This document shows, one piece after another, positions 62,380-64,000 of a stretch of DNA of 64,000 nucleotides. The translations under genes were made by a program, and so were the position numbers. Source of the DNA: Cyanidiococcus yangmingshanensis (Eukaryota > Rhodophyta > Bangiophyceae > Cyanidiales > Cyanidiaceae); NCBI GenBank assembly GCA_013995675.1, contig VWRR01000001.1, positions 310,001-374,000 on the forward strand, read 5' to 3'. Numbering within the stretch: the stretch's first letter is position 1; every line of letters starts with the position of its first letter. Under the pieces are notes generated by a model. It ran no database searches and had not been told where the DNA came from. It worked only from the letters and a program-made list of their open reading frames with translations.

Positions 62380-64000
62380 ATGAGCGCCCTGAAGCGAAAA
62401 CCGAAAAATCTCAAATATTTCTCTGGCCAGGGTCAGCAGGAACTACTCCCCAGCGAGTTTCGCACACGCACGCCCGCAGAATTCTTCGCTGAGAACAAGA
62501 ATATTGCCGGTTTCGATAATGACGGAAGGTCGCTGTACACGACGCTTCGCGAGCTCATCGAGAACGGCCTTGATGCGGCGGAGGCCGCGGAAGTTCTGCC
62601 AACCATTCAGATTCGGTTGGAAGAACTAAGTAGTAGAGAGTTCCACACCCGTCTTGGGCTAGGCGGTATCGTGCGACGTGATATGAGCATGTACAGGGAC
62701 TATTATGAACGGAGAAAGTTGGCCCAGGACAAGGCGGCTGCGGAGAGACGCAAAAAAAGAAAGAACTTGAGTTCTGCGAAACGAGACACATGCGAAGATG
62801 TGGCTAATGTGACGAATACAGCACTCGAGGCAAGAGATGCCGTCTTAACTTCAAAGTCTGGCGAAAGCGATGTTGAGTGCACGGATGCAGCTTCAATGTC
62901 GGAAACTGTCATGGATTCCGAACATCAGTTCTTTGTTGTGTCCGTACAAGATAATGGCACTGGAATACGGCACGATGAAATTCCCCAAATGTTTGGTATC
63001 GTTCTCGCTGGAACAAAATATGTCGTTCAACAGTCTCGTGGAAAATTCGGACTTGGTTCCAAAATGGCGCTGCTCTGGAGCAAGATGTCCACTGGTCTGG
63101 CGATACGCATTTGCTCTGCTACGGGTTCAGATCATCCGATCTCCATCTGCATGTTAGATATTGATATTTCTGAAAATGCACCAAGAGTACTAGCTCATGA
63201 GCGACTCGAGAACACGGTGGGTTTCCGAGGAACTGAGGTATCTGTAACTATTCGGGGCAACTGGAAAACATATCGCACGTATATTTTGCAGTATCTGCGG
63301 CATATGGCAATAGTTACCCCGTATGCTGAATTTTTTTTCTATTATCGAGGAGCAGTGGCTTCAAAAAGCTTTGAAATGCATTTTTCGAGGCGCTCGGAGA
63401 CCATACCTCCCAGCCCAAAACAAGTGAAGCATCACCCGAGCTCTGTCAATCAGCTCGTTTTGCAGCAGCTTATGACAGCGGTTCCTTGTGAGACGAAACT
63501 CGTTGATTTTCTCTCGAATCAGCTGTCCTCAATTTCGAAGGATTACGCGCAGCGGCTGGTGGAAGAGCTCGGCCCTTCATTTTCATTTGAGACTACAGTG
63601 GCGGAAATCAAAGGCAATAAGCTTCGACATTTATTTGAGCTTCTTCGACAAGCGCATTTTCCACCACCAAGTGGAGACTGCCTGAGCCCTGCTGGAGAGT
63701 ACAATCTCAGATTGGGTATCGTTAAGGAGCTTAAGCCCGACATGGTTGCGACGCATACCGAACCAGTCGGCGTTCTGGATGGACACCCATTTATTGTTGA
63801 AGTTGGAGTCAGTATTGGGAGCGCTAAGGTGAAACCAGGAATCAATGTATTTCGATTCGCCAACCGTATTCCCTTGCTCTTTGAGGGAGGCAACGATGTT
63901 GTGACCAAAACTGCGAACAAATTGATACCATGGAGCAATTACAAAATGAACCCGATCACGGACCGCATCGGCGTATTTTGTTCAATTGTTTCAACGCGCT
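62380..64000 (+). CDS. TOP6B: DNA topoisomerase VI subunit B, 5' part, runs off the window
   Basis: Topo VI-B is a GHKL ATPase that with TOP6A (SPO11-like) decatenates DNA; in plants and red algae it supports endoreduplication. From the ATG at 62380 the frame is open for 540 codons to the window end. The N-box is TLRELIENGLDAAE; after a charged insert come the G1 box VQDNGTGI and the G2 box SRGKFGLGSKMALLWSKMSTG, which is the plant form of the Topo VI glycine loop. The transducer domain follows. A long charged insert (about 60 residues with RKKRKN) lies between the N and G1 boxes. The C-terminal part lies beyond the window. Confidence 0.95.
   Translation, partial: MSALKRKPKNLKYFSGQGQQELLPSEFRTRTPAEFFAENKNIAGFDNDGRSLYTTLRELIENGLDAAEAAEVLPTIQIRLEELSSREFHTRLGLGGIVRRDMSMYRDYYERRKLAQDKAAAERRKKRKNLSSAKRDTCEDVANVTNTALEARDAVLTSKSGESDVECTDAASMSETVMDSEHQFFVVSVQDNGTGIRHDEIPQMFGIVLAGTKYVVQQSRGKFGLGSKMALLWSKMSTGLAIRICSATGSDHPISICMLDIDISENAPRVLAHERLENTVGFRGTEVSVTIRGNWKTYRTYILQYLRHMAIVTPYAEFFFYYRGAVASKSFEMHFSRRSETIPPSPKQVKHHPSSVNQLVLQQLMTAVPCETKLVDFLSNQLSSISKDYAQRLVEELGPSFSFETTVAEIKGNKLRHLFELLRQAHFPPPSGDCLSPAGEYNLRLGIVKELKPDMVATHTEPVGVLDGHPFIVEVGVSIGSAKVKPGINVFRFANRIPLLFEGGNDVVTKTANKLIPWSNYKMNPITDRIGVFCSIVSTR

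Overview
The window looks like a piece of nuclear genome from a photosynthetic, intron-poor unicellular eukaryote, most likely a red alga of the Cyanidiophyceae or Porphyridiophyceae kind. The reasons are that about 27 eukaryotic genes sit at roughly one per 2.3 kb on both strands, nearly all as single uninterrupted exons. Plastid-type genes are present (VIPP1 with a transit peptide, a NUMOD3 protein), as are algal/plant-type genes (DNA topoisomerase VI subunit B, an SPX-RING protein, CofG of FO synthesis). The lineage is an inference; no rRNA or organellar sequence is present to fix it. I found no transposon, virus-like element, CRISPR array or convincing tRNA.

Layout. 1.7-3.3 kb: a CAAX prenyl protease (RCE1) that runs into a dolichyldiphosphatase. 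4-5 kb: a degenerate indole-glycerol-phosphate-synthase-like protein. 6.4-9.4 kb: a SERCA-type Ca2+ ATPase. 11-20 kb: VIPP1, a CDC50 flippase subunit and a large MED16-like protein. 21.4-26.4 kb: a TopBP1/Dpb11-like BRCT protein, MIF and phosphoserine aminotransferase. 27.6-33.3 kb: an Alba protein, a GNAT acetyltransferase, an ATPSCKMT/FAM173 methyltransferase, mitochondrial PDH E1-alpha and Ran. 35-37.5 kb: a GC-rich SPX-RING gene. 38.7-45.8 kb: a saccharopine-dehydrogenase-like oxidoreductase, an RHD3/Sey1-like GTPase, LSm3, an A-type Fe-S carrier and CofG. 47-57 kb: an unknown protein, eIF2B-beta, NAC-alpha, a NUMOD3 protein, a MAP2K-like kinase, Cgi121 and a GT2 glycosyltransferase. 57.8-64 kb: a SHAQKYF-type MYB protein and the start of TOP6B.

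The genes are mostly unrelated housekeeping genes, so no operon-like logic is expected. Local links are that the A-type Fe-S carrier and the radical-SAM CofG are divergent from a 71-bp intergenic region, that ATPSCKMT and PDH E1-alpha (both mitochondrial) overlap tail to tail, and that RCE1 and dolichyldiphosphatase are both ER membrane enzymes.

The most unusual signal is a recurring need for +1 reading-frame shifts in otherwise well-conserved genes. The Ca2+ ATPase needs two, each exactly at a C-TGA stop (CTC TGA A, AAC TGA T). eIF2B-beta needs one at GAC TGA A, and the MYB gene needs one at CGA TAA G. The BRCT protein plausibly has one at CTC TGA T. The RCE1/dolichyldiphosphatase locus needs two more that are not at stops. 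Every one is in the same direction (skip one base). This is either antizyme-like +1 frameshifting used at many genes, or a directional insertion error in the assembly; both can be tested.
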